Below, piece after piece: positions 1-8,848 of a stretch of DNA of 64,000 nucleotides; within the stretch, counting starts at the first letter, position 1, and each line of letters starts with the position of its first letter. Location: positions 1-64,000 of the forward strand of contig DASXQT010000021.1 in NCBI GenBank assembly GCA_036507005.1, written 5' to 3'. The translations under genes and the position numbers were made by a program. Source of the stretch: WS-2 sp036507005 (lineage in GTDB: Bacteria > Eisenbacteria > RBG-16-71-46). Below the pieces are notes generated by a model that was not told where the DNA came from, did not search any database, and was given only the letters and a program-made list of their open reading frames with translations.

Positions 1-287
1 TCGGCAGTGCAGGCATTCATGGCCCGAAACTCCAGCGGGGGCTGGGTGTGATCTCGGGGGCCGCGGGGCGCACTCCTTAGTAGCACGACGTTTTTCGGCG
101 CACGCAGGGCCGCGGGGAACGCATATCAGACAGCGCCACGAACTTTTTCCTGCTGTGCATAGAATCGCGTTGCCTGCGGGCCTCCTGAGCACGCTGGCGC
201 GCGATGGTGAGAGCGGCTGCTCGGCGCGAGAAGAAGAACTCGCGGAGCCGTCAACACAAGTTTTCGTCAACTCGCGGGCACCGTTGC
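1..287. other. Non-coding or unassigned region at window start
   Basis: No reading frame here gives a recognisable protein, and the short open frames have no convincing ribosome binding site. A frame open from base 1 stops at base 51 and could be the end of a gene lying outside the window, but 16 residues cannot be assigned. Confidence 0.4.
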
Positions 288-501
288 AACCGGGCAGATG
301 GGTGACAGAGCAGACCGGGTACATGGGTAACAGGCCTTAGCTGCCATAACCCCGCCGGCGACGCCTGCCCAACCCGGGGTCGACGATCGGAACGAGTGTC
401 CCGAAGTTGCGGTGGTTCCTCTCCGCGGCTCGCCGGACGTCCAGGATGCCCCGGGCTGTAACCCATGTCCCCGGTCAGATCTGTTACCAGTGTGCCCGGT
501 C
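288..501. mobile_element. Small inverted-repeat element (MITE-like or deleted IS remnant)
   Basis: Four copies of a 20-bp repeat are arranged as two inverted pairs. On the minus strand they lie at 313-332 and 288-307, and on the plus strand at 457-476 and 482-501. The copies read close to TGTTACCCATGTCCCCGGTC, and within each pair the start-to-start spacing is exactly 25 bp. The two 45-bp ends match as inverted repeats over roughly 80 percent of positions. About 124 bp lie between them, with no complete gene. Paired, evenly spaced repeats at both ends suggest transposase-binding termini of an insertion sequence that has lost its interior. The sequence style recalls IS481-type ends, which is recollection only. 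No target duplication is obvious. Confidence 0.5.
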
Positions 502-731
502 TGGACCCACCAGGCGCGGCGACACGAGCGACATCACTCGAGCATCGACCCCCCGCTGCATTGGCCTGCATTCGGGCGCCCTCACCTCGCACCGCGGCCC
601 GGACTCGACGCGCTCCTCAGCAGGCTTGACTTGCCGCGCACCGCGGCGCGCGACACTCTGTGCCTCGTTCGTCCCCCGCCGGCCTCGGCCGGCCTCCCGA
701 CGTCCACACGCTCCCGATCGCACGCCCGACC
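502..731. other. Upstream region of priA, no gene seen
   Basis: There is no supportable gene between the inverted-repeat element and the priA start. A TTGACT hexamer lies at 626-631, but no good -10 box follows at the spacing used by other promoters in this window, so the priA promoter is not assigned. Confidence 0.35.
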
Positions 732-2732
732 ATGCCCTTCGCCGAGATCGCGCTCCCCCTGCCGCTGCGGCAGACCTTCGTCTACCGCGTCCCCGAGCGC
801 CTCGACGGCGAGATGAAGCCGGGCGTCCAGGTGCAGGTGCCGTTTCGGGGCGCGACCCGGCGCGGGTTCGTGGTGGGGCGCCCGGGTGAGAGCGCGCTCG
901 CAGAGGTGCGCGACGTGCTCGCGCTCACCGGCGCACCGCCGATCTCGCCCCACCTGCTCGCGCTCGCGCGCTGGATCGCGGACTACTACCTGGCGCCGCT
1001 CGGCGAGGTGCTGGCGGCGACGCTGCCGGGCGGGCTCGAGGGCTTCGCGGGGAGCCGCGCGCGGCGCCAAGCCGCCGAAGACCCGGTGGTGCCGCTGCCG
1101 CTCCCCGAGCGCTTCACCTTGACCGCCGAGCAGCGCGCCGCGATCGCCGCGCTCGAGGGCGCGATCGCGCGCGGCGGCTTCGCTCCGTTCCTGCTCCACG
1201 GCGTGACCGCGAGCGGCAAGACCGAAATCTACCTGCGGGCGGCGGCGGCGACGCGCGAGGCGGGCCGGCAGACGCTGGTGCTGTCGCCCGAAGTCGCGCT
1301 CGGGAGCCAGCTGGTGCGCGACTTCCGCCGCCGCTTCGGCGCACGCGTCGGCGTGATGCACTCGTACCTCTCGGTGGGGGAGCGGCGGCGCAACTGGGAG
1401 CTGGCGAGCCGCGGCGCGCTCGACGTCGTAGTCGGGGCGCGCTCGGCGGTGTTCGCGCCGCTGCCGAAGCTCGGGCTCATCGTGGTGGACGAGGAGCACG
1501 AGCCGGCCTACAAGCAGAGCCGGCGCCTGCGCTATCACGGCCGCGACGTGGCGGTGCGGCGCGCCCAGATGCTCGGCATTCCCGTGGTGCTGGGCTCGGC
1601 GACCCCGAGCCTCGAGTCGCACGCCAACGCGGCGCGCGGCAAGTACACGCGGCTCTCCCTGCCGCGTCGGGTCGACCGGCGCGCGCTGCCCACGATGCGG
1701 ATCGTCGACCTGAGGCTCGAAGCGGCGGCCGGAGACCTGCTCTCGCGCGCGCTGCGCGACTCCCTGGCGCAGAAGCTCGAGCGCGGCGAGCAGGTGCTGC
1801 TCTTCCTCAACCGCCGCGGCCACTCGCACTACACCCAGTGCCGGGCGTGCGGCTGGGTGCCGGAGTGCCCGCACTGCGACATCTCGCTCACCCTCCACCT
1901 CGCGCCGCGCTCCTTTCGCTGCCACTACTGCGAGCACACGGAGCCGGCGGGCGCTGGGTGCGCGAAGTGCGGGGCGGCGCTCCTGCGCTTCGGGGGCGCG
2001 GGCACCCAGCGCGCCGAGCGCGAGCTCCAGCGCGCGTTCCCGGGCGCGCGCGTGGCGCGGCTCGACACCGACGTCGCGCGCGAGCGCGGGCGGGTCGCCG
2101 AGCGGCTCGCCGCCTTCGCGCGCGGCGAGGCCGACGTGCTGCTCGGCACCCAGATGATCGCCAAGGGATTCGACTTCCCGCGCGTCACGCTGGTGGGCGT
2201 GCTGGACGCGGACGTGGCGCTCCACCTGCCCGACTTCCGCGCCGCCGAGCGGGCGTACCAGCTCCTGGTCCAGGTCGCGGGGCGCGCCGGTCGCGGCGCG
2301 CAGCCGGGCGAGGTGCTGATCCAGACCTGCACGCCCGAACATCCCGCGATCGCCGCGGCCGCGCTCGGCGACGAGCGCGGCTTCGTCGCGCGCGAGCTCG
2401 CTGAGCGCGGCGAGGCGGGCTATCCGCCCGCGACCCGGATCGCGGCGCTGCTCTTCTCCGGGCCGCGCGAGGCGGAGGTCGAGGAGGCGGCCACGCGCGT
2501 GGCGGAGCAATTGCGCTCGGACGCGGCGCTCGAGGGCGTGGCGGTGCTCGGCCCCGCGCCGCAGATGCTGGCCCGGCTCAAGGGGCAGCATCGCTGGCAC
2601 CTGCTGCTCAAGTCGGCGCGCGCGACCGCCGTGCGCGAGGCGGCCCGCCACGCGCTCGAGCTGGCGGATGAGGCGCGGCGCCCGCGGGCGGTGCGGGTGA
2701 TCGTCGACGTCGACCCCTACGAAGTGCTGTAG
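732..2732 (+). CDS. priA: Primosomal protein N' (replication restart helicase PriA)
   Basis: PriA is the 3'-to-5' helicase that recognises stalled forks and reloads the replisome. The 666-residue product has the expected order: an N-terminal DNA-binding domain (MPFAEIALPLPL... start), a P-loop GVTASGKTE near residue 157, the DEEH box (VVDEEHEPAYKQ) near 252, a double zinc-binding insert with four CxxC-type pairs (CRAC, CPHC, CHYC, CAKC) near 370-417, and a helicase C domain with GTQMIAKGFDFPRVTLVG and the motif VI region QVAGRAGRG. The ATG at 732 is chosen because homology to the PriA N-terminus begins there; the longer frame from 660 adds 24 unrelated residues. Confidence 0.95.
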   Translation: MPFAEIALPLPLRQTFVYRVPERLDGEMKPGVQVQVPFRGATRRGFVVGRPGESALAEVRDVLALTGAPPISPHLLALARWIADYYLAPLGEVLAATLPGGLEGFAGSRARRQAAEDPVVPLPLPERFTLTAEQRAAIAALEGAIARGGFAPFLLHGVTASGKTEIYLRAAAATREAGRQTLVLSPEVALGSQLVRDFRRRFGARVGVMHSYLSVGERRRNWELASRGALDVVVGARSAVFAPLPKLGLIVVDEEHEPAYKQSRRLRYHGRDVAVRRAQMLGIPVVLGSATPSLESHANAARGKYTRLSLPRRVDRRALPTMRIVDLRLEAAAGDLLSRALRDSLAQKLERGEQVLLFLNRRGHSHYTQCRACGWVPECPHCDISLTLHLAPRSFRCHYCEHTEPAGAGCAKCGAALLRFGGAGTQRAERELQRAFPGARVARLDTDVARERGRVAERLAAFARGEADVLLGTQMIAKGFDFPRVTLVGVLDADVALHLPDFRAAERAYQLLVQVAGRAGRGAQPGEVLIQTCTPEHPAIAAAALGDERGFVARELAERGEAGYPPATRIAALLFSGPREAEVEEAATRVAEQLRSDAALEGVAVLGPAPQMLARLKGQHRWHLLLKSARATAVREAARHALELADEARRPRAVRVIVDVDPYEVL

Positions 2733-2851
2733 GGAGCCGGCATCCGGCTGCGGCACGCCGTCGTCCCTTCTCCGCCACACCGTCGCGCCGGAGATGCACC
2801 GCGGCACCTGCACGCGCCGCGCCCGGCGCGAGAGCCAGGCGGGCCTGCCCC

Positions 2852-2881
2852 TTGACGCATCTTCACTTGCGGGCCTAGATT
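2852..2881 (+). promoter_or_regulatory. Promoter for the HD-domain gene
   Basis: TTGACG (2852-2857), an 18-bp spacer, then TAGATT (2876-2881). The gene start is about 70 bp downstream. It matches the TTGAC-N18-TAGNNT pattern seen before other genes in this window. Confidence 0.6.
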
Positions 2882-2950
2882 CGGCTCTCGATCTCATGCC
2901 CGCGCCGCCCGTGGCCTCTGGCACTCTTCCCGCATCCGTAAGGCATTGAA

Positions 2951-3688
2951 ATGTCCCAACGATCGAACGCACAACGCGGCCACGCCTCCGGGGCCGCCGC
3001 TCCCGCCAGCGCGACCGAGCCTGCCTCCGTCATCACGTTCGAGGAGGTGCGCGAGAACACCCGGGTGCGCTTCTACGTCCGCAAGGCCGACGAGGCCCTG
3101 GCCGAGATCGGCTACACCGAGCACGGCGAGCGGCACGTGGGGCTGGTGGCGCGCATCGCGTTCAACGTGCTCAAGCGCCTCGGCCATCCCGAGCGCCAGG
3201 CGGAGCTGGCGGCGATCGCGGGCTACCTGCACGACATCGGGAACGCGGTGAACCGCGACCACCACGCCCAGATCGGGGCGGTCATGGCGATGCAGCTCCT
3301 GAGCGACATGGGCATGCCCGACGACGAGATCCTGCAGGTGATCGGCGCGATCGGGAACCACCACGAGAACGACGGCGACCCGGTGAGCCCGGTGGCGGCG
3401 GCGGTGATCCTGGCCGACAAGAGCGACGTCCACCGCACCCGGGTGCGGAACCCCGACATGATCAAGTTCGACATCCACGACCGCGTGAACTACGCGGTCG
3501 AGAAGAGCTTCCTCAACGTGGACGAGGCCGGCAAGCAGATCACCCTGGAGCTGACGGTGGACACCAAGATCTCCCAGGTGATGGAGTACTTCGAGATCTT
3601 CTTGACGCGCATGCTGGCCTCGCGCAAGGCGGCCAAGTATCTCGGCGTCTCGTTCGGCCTCACGGTCAACGGCAATCGCCTGACGTGA
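2951..3688 (+). CDS. HD-domain metal-dependent phosphohydrolase
   Basis: A cytosolic 245-residue HD-superfamily protein. After a low-complexity N-terminus (Ala/Ser-rich to about residue 26) the HD core shows His62 (HGERHVG), the doublet His94-Asp95 in GYLHDIGN, further histidines in DHHAQIG and GNHHEN, and Asp156 in ILADKSDVHR. This is the H...HD...H...D metal-ligand set expected for a one- or two-metal phosphohydrolase. The substrate cannot be read from sequence; related proteins act on nucleotides or cyclic dinucleotides. It has its own promoter and is followed after 13 bp by the TPR gene, so the two may be co-transcribed. Confidence 0.8.
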   Translation: MSQRSNAQRGHASGAAAPASATEPASVITFEEVRENTRVRFYVRKADEALAEIGYTEHGERHVGLVARIAFNVLKRLGHPERQAELAAIAGYLHDIGNAVNRDHHAQIGAVMAMQLLSDMGMPDDEILQVIGAIGNHHENDGDPVSPVAAAVILADKSDVHRTRVRNPDMIKFDIHDRVNYAVEKSFLNVDEAGKQITLELTVDTKISQVMEYFEIFLTRMLASRKAAKYLGVSFGLTVNGNRLT

Positions 3689-3701
3689 GAAGGAGGAACC
3701 C

Positions 3702-5231
3702 GTGAACGTTCGTGGGATCGCGGCCGCCGCGGCCGCGGCGTGGCTCGTGAGCCTGCTCGGGGCCGGTGCGGTGGAGGCCCGCAACTTTCACTGCGCCGGC
3801 GGCATCCGGTACGTGGTCGGCGGGCTGAGCGACAAGGACAAGGGCAACACCGTGGACTATGTGCGCCAGATGCAGAAGGCGGTGGAGCAGCTCGTGCAGT
3901 GCGCGACTGAAGACTCGCTGGACTACGAGGCCATCGGCTACCTGGGCTGGGCGTACGCCGAGATCGAGAGCTGCGGGCCCGCGGGCCTGTGGTTCGCGAA
4001 GGCGATCGACGGGCTCAACGCCAAGGGCGACAAAAAGAAGGCCGATCTCGCCGCCAACAACCGCGACTCCTACTGGGCCAGCAAGCTCAACGATGGGATC
4101 TCCAAGATCTCGAGCGCCCAGACGGCCTATCCGGATTTCCTGAAGAAGCCCGAGAACGAAGCGGACGTGACGCTCAAGGGCGAGGCCGAGAAGTACTACC
4201 AGCAGGCGGTGCACAGCCTCACCTGCGCATCGTTCCTGCGCCCCAACCATCCGCCGACGATCCGCAACCTGGGGTCGGTCTACGCCTTCATGGGGGACTT
4301 CACGCGGGCGGAGAGGGTCTTTCGCGAGGGGCTCAAGGTGGCGCCCGAGGATTCGGCCCTCAAGATGGCGCTGCGCTCGGTGCGCATGAACTACGCCAAC
4401 CAGCTCTCGACCGAGAAGCGCTACGACGAGGCGATTGACTACTTCGGCGACCTGCTGAAGGTCGAGCCCGGGAACGCCGACCTCCACTCCAGCCTCGGGA
4501 CCTCGCTGCTCAACCGCGCCCAGACCCTCCAGGGAGACGCGCGCAAGCCCGACTTCAAGCACGCGGGCGAGGAGTACCAGAAGGCGGGCGAGATCCGGCA
4601 GGACGATTCCGATCTCTACTTCAACGCCGCGGTGGCCTACCAGAACGGGGGCGAGAACGCGCAGGCCGAGGCCATGTGGCGCGCGGCCCTCAAGCTCAGG
4701 CCCGAGGACCCCGAGATCCGGTCCGGCCTCGCCGGCTCGCTCGCGGAGCTCGGGAAGTACGCCGAGGCGGTGAGCATCCTCCAGGCCGCCGTGGCCGCTG
4801 ATCCCAAGAACAAGAAGCTCCACCGCCAGCTCGGCGGCGTGTACACGAAGGCCAACAACAACCCCAAAGGGACCGAAGAATTGATGATCTACTTGGCCCT
4901 GGATCGCGGGCAACCCGTCCCCGACGTCGACAACTATGTGACCTATCAGCCGCGGAAGGGGACCGACGTCGACAAGACGTTGGTGTCCGTTGGTCGGCCC
5001 GAGGCTGTCTACCTTTGGCAAGAGGACGACAAGTCCGCCACCTTCAGGATCGAGACGAGAGACGTCACCGCAAGCGGCGCGACGGTCAAGGTGACACAGC
5101 TCCCTTCCGACAAGACGTACGAGACCTGGTTCTACTGGACGAAGAAGCAGGCCTACCACTTCAAGGCCGGCGTGCTCTCGGTGAAGTCGGACTGGGGCTC
5201 GGCCGGTGGGGCGACCGGGTCGCGAAACTAG
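3702..5231 (+). CDS. Exported tetratricopeptide-repeat protein
   Basis: The GTG start is set by a strong AGGAGG at 3691-3696. The product is 509 residues with an N-terminal signal peptide (hydrophobic Ala-rich stretch ending near VEARNFHC). Helical TPR-type repeats run from about residue 165 to 400, for example units beginning PPTIRNLGSVYAFMGDF, YDEAIDYFGDLLKVEPGNAD, DDSDLYFNAAVAYQNGGENA and GKYAEAVSILQAAVAADPKN. A C-terminal part rich in beta strand follows. TPR proteins of this type are protein-protein scaffolds in the envelope. The partner is unknown. The 13-bp gap to the HD gene suggests one transcript. Confidence 0.75.
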   Translation: MNVRGIAAAAAAAWLVSLLGAGAVEARNFHCAGGIRYVVGGLSDKDKGNTVDYVRQMQKAVEQLVQCATEDSLDYEAIGYLGWAYAEIESCGPAGLWFAKAIDGLNAKGDKKKADLAANNRDSYWASKLNDGISKISSAQTAYPDFLKKPENEADVTLKGEAEKYYQQAVHSLTCASFLRPNHPPTIRNLGSVYAFMGDFTRAERVFREGLKVAPEDSALKMALRSVRMNYANQLSTEKRYDEAIDYFGDLLKVEPGNADLHSSLGTSLLNRAQTLQGDARKPDFKHAGEEYQKAGEIRQDDSDLYFNAAVAYQNGGENAQAEAMWRAALKLRPEDPEIRSGLAGSLAELGKYAEAVSILQAAVAADPKNKKLHRQLGGVYTKANNNPKGTEELMIYLALDRGQPVPDVDNYVTYQPRKGTDVDKTLVSVGRPEAVYLWQEDDKSATFRIETRDVTASGATVKVTQLPSDKTYETWFYWTKKQAYHFKAGVLSVKSDWGSAGGATGSRN

Positions 5232-5298
5232 CTCACGCCCTCATCCGCCCGCCGCGGGCGCCGGGTCTCTCGCGGCGCCGCGGCCCTCGCCTCCGCGC

Positions 5299-6231
5299 AT
5301 GAGCGACCGGCCGGATTCGGGCACGGTCGCGGTGCTGGGCTTCGGCCACCAGGGCGAGGCCCAGGCCCTCAACCTGCGTGACTCCGGCCGCGCCGTCGTC
5401 GTGGGCGCGCGGCCCGGGGGCGGCAGCGAACGCGCGCGCGCCGCGGGCTTCGAGGTGCTGGCGCCGCCCGAGGCGGCGGGCCGCGCGCGCCTGATCGCGG
5501 TGCTGCTGCCCGACGAGGCGGTGCGCGGCGTGTGGGACGGGCTCGCCGCGCAGATCGCGCCCGATGCGGCGCTGGTCTTCGCCCACGGCTTCAACCTGGT
5601 GTACTCCGACCTGGCGTTTCCGGCGCGGGCCGACGTGGTCCTGGTCTCGCCCACCGGCCCCGGCCGCGTGCTGCGCGAGACCTATCGGCGCGGCGAGAAG
5701 CTTCCGGCCTACGTCGCGGTCCACCGCGACGGGAGCGGGGGAGCGCTCACGCTCGCCGAGTCCTACGCCGGCTGGATCGGCTGCGCCCCGCTGCGCCGCA
5801 CCACCGCGCGCGAGGAGACCGAGGTGGATCTGTTCGGCGAGCAGGTGGTGCTGTGCGGCGGGCTGCTCACGCTCGTCACCGCCGCCTTCGAGACCCTGGT
5901 CGAGCGCGGGTACTCGCCGGAGATCGCCTACCTCGAGTGCGTGCACCAGCTCAAGTACCTGGCCGACCTGCTCCACGAGCGCGGGCCGGCGGGCTTCCGC
6001 GAGGGGATCAGCGGCACCGCGCTGTTCGGTGCGATGACCCGCGGGCCGCGGGTGCTGGGCGAGGCGAGCCGCGACGCCATGAAGGCGATCCTGGAGGAGA
6101 TCCGGAGCGGGGCGTTCGCGCGCGAGTGGCGGGAGGAGGCCGCGGCCCGGCCCGGGAGGCTCCAGGCCGAGATCGATCGGGGGCGGATCCATCCGCTCGA
6201 GGGGGCGCGGCGCCGGGCGCTGGGGCTCTGA
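5299..6231 (+). CDS. Ketol-acid reductoisomerase-like protein with altered active site
   Basis: A 310-residue homologue of IlvC, the NADPH- and Mg-dependent enzyme of branched-chain amino acid synthesis. It starts directly at the Rossmann motif (VAVLGFGHQGEAQALNLRDSG) and keeps FAHGFN, the DLFGE metal motif (Asp177, Glu181) and Glu213. Two residues held to be invariant in the family differ: the catalytic Lys of the APKGPG-type loop is Thr119 (SPTGPG), and the second glutamate of the ECLHELK-type motif is Gln217 (ECVHQLK). The N-terminal extension of usual class I enzymes is missing. It may catalyse a different reduction or have lost isomerase activity. Preceded by the TPR gene with a 67-bp gap; no ilvB, ilvN or ilvD nearby. 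Confidence 0.75.
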   Translation: MSDRPDSGTVAVLGFGHQGEAQALNLRDSGRAVVVGARPGGGSERARAAGFEVLAPPEAAGRARLIAVLLPDEAVRGVWDGLAAQIAPDAALVFAHGFNLVYSDLAFPARADVVLVSPTGPGRVLRETYRRGEKLPAYVAVHRDGSGGALTLAESYAGWIGCAPLRRTTAREETEVDLFGEQVVLCGGLLTLVTAAFETLVERGYSPEIAYLECVHQLKYLADLLHERGPAGFREGISGTALFGAMTRGPRVLGEASRDAMKAILEEIRSGAFAREWREEAAARPGRLQAEIDRGRIHPLEGARRRALGL

Positions 6232-6269
6232 GCCCCCCGGAATCCCGCAACACCTTGTGCAAAGACTGA

Positions 6270-6299
6270 TTGACAGATTTTCGGCTGCCTTGTTAGCCT
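6270..6299 (+). promoter_or_regulatory. Promoter for the HU gene
   Basis: TTGACA at 6270-6275, an 18-bp spacer and TAGCCT at 6294-6299. The ATG of the HU gene is 65 bp further on. Same pattern as the other promoters listed here. Confidence 0.65.
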
Positions 6300-6364
6300 G
6301 CGCCGGTCGTCGCTGGATCTTCCCGGGCTCTGGCCCCGGAGCTTACGGAGCTGAGGAGGGCGAG

Positions 6365-6643
6365 ATGACGAAGGCGGACATCGTTGACCAGATTGCCGAG
6401 CGGACGGGCCTGACCAAGAAAGACGTGGCCGAGACGGTCGATTCGTTCCTCAACGCAGTGGCGCGTGCGCTCCAGAGCGGTCATCACATCGAGATCCGCG
6501 GCTTCGGGACGTTCCGGGTGAAGGATCGCAAGTCGAGGATCGCGCGCAACCCGCGCACCGGAGCGGCGGTACCCGTCCCGCCGCGCAAGGTGCCGGTGTT
6601 CAAGGTCTCGAAGGAGCTGAAGGACATGGTGGCGCAGGGCTGA
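6365..6643 (+). CDS. hup: HU-family DNA-binding protein
   Basis: A 92-residue nucleoid protein of the HU/IHF family, which binds and bends DNA as a dimer. It shows the full fold: helices at MTKADIVDQIAERTGL and KKDVAETVDSFLNAVARAL, the strand motif IRGFGTFRVKDRKSR, and the DNA-contacting arm hallmark ARNPRTG, followed by VPPRKVPVFKVSKELK. The ATG is chosen because of GAGGAGGG just upstream and because it gives the usual family length. It is monocistronic, with its own promoter and a strong hairpin after it. Confidence 0.95.
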   Translation: MTKADIVDQIAERTGLTKKDVAETVDSFLNAVARALQSGHHIEIRGFGTFRVKDRKSRIARNPRTGAAVPVPPRKVPVFKVSKELKDMVAQG

Positions 6644-6682
6644 GCCCGCGCTGCTCCTCATCGTTCATCGCCAGCCGGCCAG

Positions 6683-6726
6683 ACGCTGCGGGGCGGGAGG
6701 GTCGACCCTCTCCCGCCCCGCGGCGT
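6683..6726. terminator. Bidirectional hairpin between convergent genes
   Basis: An 11-bp perfect stem (6688-6698 with 6711-6721), extendable outward by ACGC/GCGT. It lies between the end of the HU gene and the end of the minus-strand protease gene, so it can stop transcription from both sides. There is no clear U-tract on either strand. Confidence 0.6.
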
Positions 6727-6740
6727 CGATGGGCGAAGCG

Positions 6741-7442
6741 TCAGTCGCGGCTGTTGCGCAGCATCACCAGCCGGAGGAGCTGGAGCGCCGCCATGGCCGC
6801 GGCCGCGACGTAGGTGAGCGCCGCCGCATCCAGCACCTTCTTGGCGCCCGCCACCTCCTCGGGAGCGATCGAGCCCGAGCTCGTGAGCTGCACCAGTGCG
6901 CGCTTCGAGGCGTCGAACTCGACCGGGAGCGTGATCAGATGGAACACCACGGCGCCGCTGAAGAGCACGATCCCCACGTCCATCAGCAGGCGGGAGAGAC
7001 CGGGGATGGTGAAGATCAGGCCGATGAAGAAGAGCGGGAACGCCGCCATGCTGGCGATGCTCGCGGCCGGCGCGATCGCGCTGCGCAGCGCCAGGGCCGG
7101 GTAGCCCTGCGCGTGCTGGAGCACGTGACCCACCTCGTGCGCGGCGACTGCGATCGAGGCGATCGAGTCGCCCTCGGCGATCGGCTGCGAGAGCCGCACC
7201 ACGCGGGCACGCGGATCGTAGTGGTCGCTCAGCACACCGCCGACCTCCTCGACGGTGACGTCGGTCACGCCGTTGCGGCTCATGATGGACTTCGCCATCG
7301 CGGCGCCGGTCATGCCGTTCGCCGCCCGCACCCGCGACATCGCGGCGTATGTGCTCTGCACCTTCCACTGCGCCCACAGCGCGAAGATCATCGCCGGGAC
7401 GAGCAGCACGTAGGTGGAATCGAAGCTGAACATGGGGAACAC
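6741..7442 (-). CDS. YugP-type membrane zinc metallopeptidase
   Basis: A 233-residue membrane protein of the neutral zinc metallopeptidase family (PF04298, YugP). It has an N-terminal membrane segment (STYVLLVPAMIFALWAQW), the zinc motif HEVGH at residues 102-106 (VAAHEVGHVLQHAQGYPAL), a central hydrophobic hairpin, the family motif LITLPVEFDAS, and a C-terminal hydrophobic helix. The GTG at 7442 is chosen because GAGGAGG lies 8 nt upstream; an internal ATG three codons later has poorer spacing. The biological substrate is unknown. Family members are usually standalone genes, as here. Confidence 0.88.
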   Translation of the reverse strand: MFPMFSFDSTYVLLVPAMIFALWAQWKVQSTYAAMSRVRAANGMTGAAMAKSIMSRNGVTDVTVEEVGGVLSDHYDPRARVVRLSQPIAEGDSIASIAVAAHEVGHVLQHAQGYPALALRSAIAPAASIASMAAFPLFFIGLIFTIPGLSRLLMDVGIVLFSGAVVFHLITLPVEFDASKRALVQLTSSGSIAPEEVAGAKKVLDAAALTYVAAAAMAALQLLRLVMLRNSRD

Positions 7443-7573
7443 GACAGCAGCCTCCTCGAGTTGGGTGACGCCAGGTCGCTCGATCCACGGCGCCCAGGCG
7501 GTGCCGGATGGGGCGCGCCTCCCGCGTGTGTCCGCCTACGGAGCGCCACTCGGCCCGGTTTCGTCGTCTCCAT

Positions 7574-7603
7574 CAGATGGCACCCGGCGCCGGGCGTTGT
7601 CAA
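7574..7603 (-). promoter_or_regulatory. Candidate promoter for the YugP-type protease
   Basis: On the minus strand TTGACA (7603-7598) is followed after 17-18 bp by CCATCT/CATCTG. The -35 box is perfect and the -10 box is weak. The gene starts about 130 bp downstream. Confidence 0.4.
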
Positions 7604-7702
7604 GGGTTCGTCAGACCGGACATGCGGCCGCGCCCGCAGCCGGCGTAGACTGCGCCGGGACGCGCGGCGAGACCGATCCTGCGCCCCTGAGGAGCCTATC
7701 CA

Positions 7703-8755
7703 ATGAGCGAGACCGTCGACCTTCGCAGCGATACCGTCACCCGGCCCACCGCCGGGATGCGGCGCGCGATCGCCGAGGCCGAGGTCGGCGACGATGTGTT
7801 CGGCGACGATCCCACGGTGCGGGCGCTCGAGCAGCGGGTGGCGCGCGAGGCCGGCAAGGAGGCCGCGCTCTACGTGGCGAGCGGCACGATGGGGAACCAG
7901 CTCGCGATCCGCGTCCAGACCGAGCGCGGCGACCAGGTCCTGCTCGAGGACGAGTCGCACATCTATCTCTACGAGCAGGGCGGGCTGGCCGCCAACTCCG
8001 CGTGCCTCGCGCTCACGGTGCGGGCCGAGCGCGGCGCGCTGCCGGCCGACGCGATCGAGGCGGCGCTGCACGAGCCCGACGACCACGTCGCGCGCCTCGC
8101 GCTGGTCTGCCTCGAGAACACCCACAACCGCGCCGGCGGGGCGGTGGTGCCGCTCGCGCGCCTGCGCGCCGTGGCGGCGGTCGCGCGCGAGCGCGGGCTG
8201 GCCGTGCACCTCGACGGCGCGCGGCTGTGGAACGCGAGCGTCGCCACCGGGATCCCGATCGCCGAGTGGGCCGCCGCGGCCGACACCGTGATGATGTGCT
8301 TCTCGAAGGGTCTGGGCGCCCCGGTGGGCTCGATCCTCGCGGGCCCTTCGGATCTCGTGGCCCGCGCGCGGCGGGTGCGCAAGCTGTGGGGTGGAGGCAT
8401 GCGGCAGGCCGGGATCCTGGCCGCCGCCTGCCTCTACGCGCTCGACCACCACGTGGCGCGGCTCGCCGACGACCACCGCCGCGCGAAGGCGCTCGCGGCC
8501 GGGCTCGGCGCGGTGCCGGGCGTGGCGGTCGCGGAGCCCGACACCAACATCGTCTACGTCCGGATCGAGGCGCCGGGGCTCGACGCGCGCGCGATCGTCG
8601 CCGGGCTCGAGCGGCGCGGCGTGCGGATGCTGGGCTACGGCCCGCGGCTGCTGCGCGCCGTCACCCATCTCGACGTGGACGATGGCGGGATCGCGCGCGC
8701 GGTCGAGGCGTTCCACGCCGTGGCGGGCGAGCGCGCGGGCGCTCCCCGCCGCTAG
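7703..8755 (+). CDS. ltaE: Low-specificity L-threonine aldolase
   Basis: A PLP-dependent enzyme that splits L-threonine or allo-threonine to glycine and acetaldehyde. Length is 350 residues, normal for the family. It begins with the hallmark MSETVDLRSDTVTRPT, followed by GDDVFGDDPTV, LENTHNRAGG, the HLDGARLWNA motif with the PLP-binding Asp, and Lys202 in FSKGLGAPVGS as the Schiff-base lysine. GAGGAG precedes the ATG. Minor alternatives within the beta-eliminating lyase family are unlikely given the complete motif set. Confidence 0.93.
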   Translation: MSETVDLRSDTVTRPTAGMRRAIAEAEVGDDVFGDDPTVRALEQRVAREAGKEAALYVASGTMGNQLAIRVQTERGDQVLLEDESHIYLYEQGGLAANSACLALTVRAERGALPADAIEAALHEPDDHVARLALVCLENTHNRAGGAVVPLARLRAVAAVARERGLAVHLDGARLWNASVATGIPIAEWAAAADTVMMCFSKGLGAPVGSILAGPSDLVARARRVRKLWGGGMRQAGILAAACLYALDHHVARLADDHRRAKALAAGLGAVPGVAVAEPDTNIVYVRIEAPGLDARAIVAGLERRGVRMLGYGPRLLRAVTHLDVDDGGIARAVEAFHAVAGERAGAPRR

Positions 8756-8848
8756 CGAGCGATGCGCGCTGGCAGGGGCACGGCCGCCATGCTACCTTCC
8801 GCGCGCTTCGCGACGGCGAGGGCAACTCTCCCCAGCGCAGAGAAATCC

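Noticed and set aside
155..592. Short open frames on both strands around the inverted-repeat element
   Set aside because: They run through the repeats, have no ribosome binding sites and no family resemblance. A minus-strand frame ending at the TAA near 338 could be a relic of a transposase end but is too short to claim.
626..657. TTGACT upstream of priA as promoter
   Set aside because: No TAGNNT or TATAAT-like box lies at the spacing seen in the other promoters.
7646..7651. TAGACT upstream of the threonine aldolase gene as a -10 box
   Set aside because: There is no TTGAC at the matching distance. A similar TAGACT on the minus strand at 46311-46306 before the metalloprotease has the same fault.
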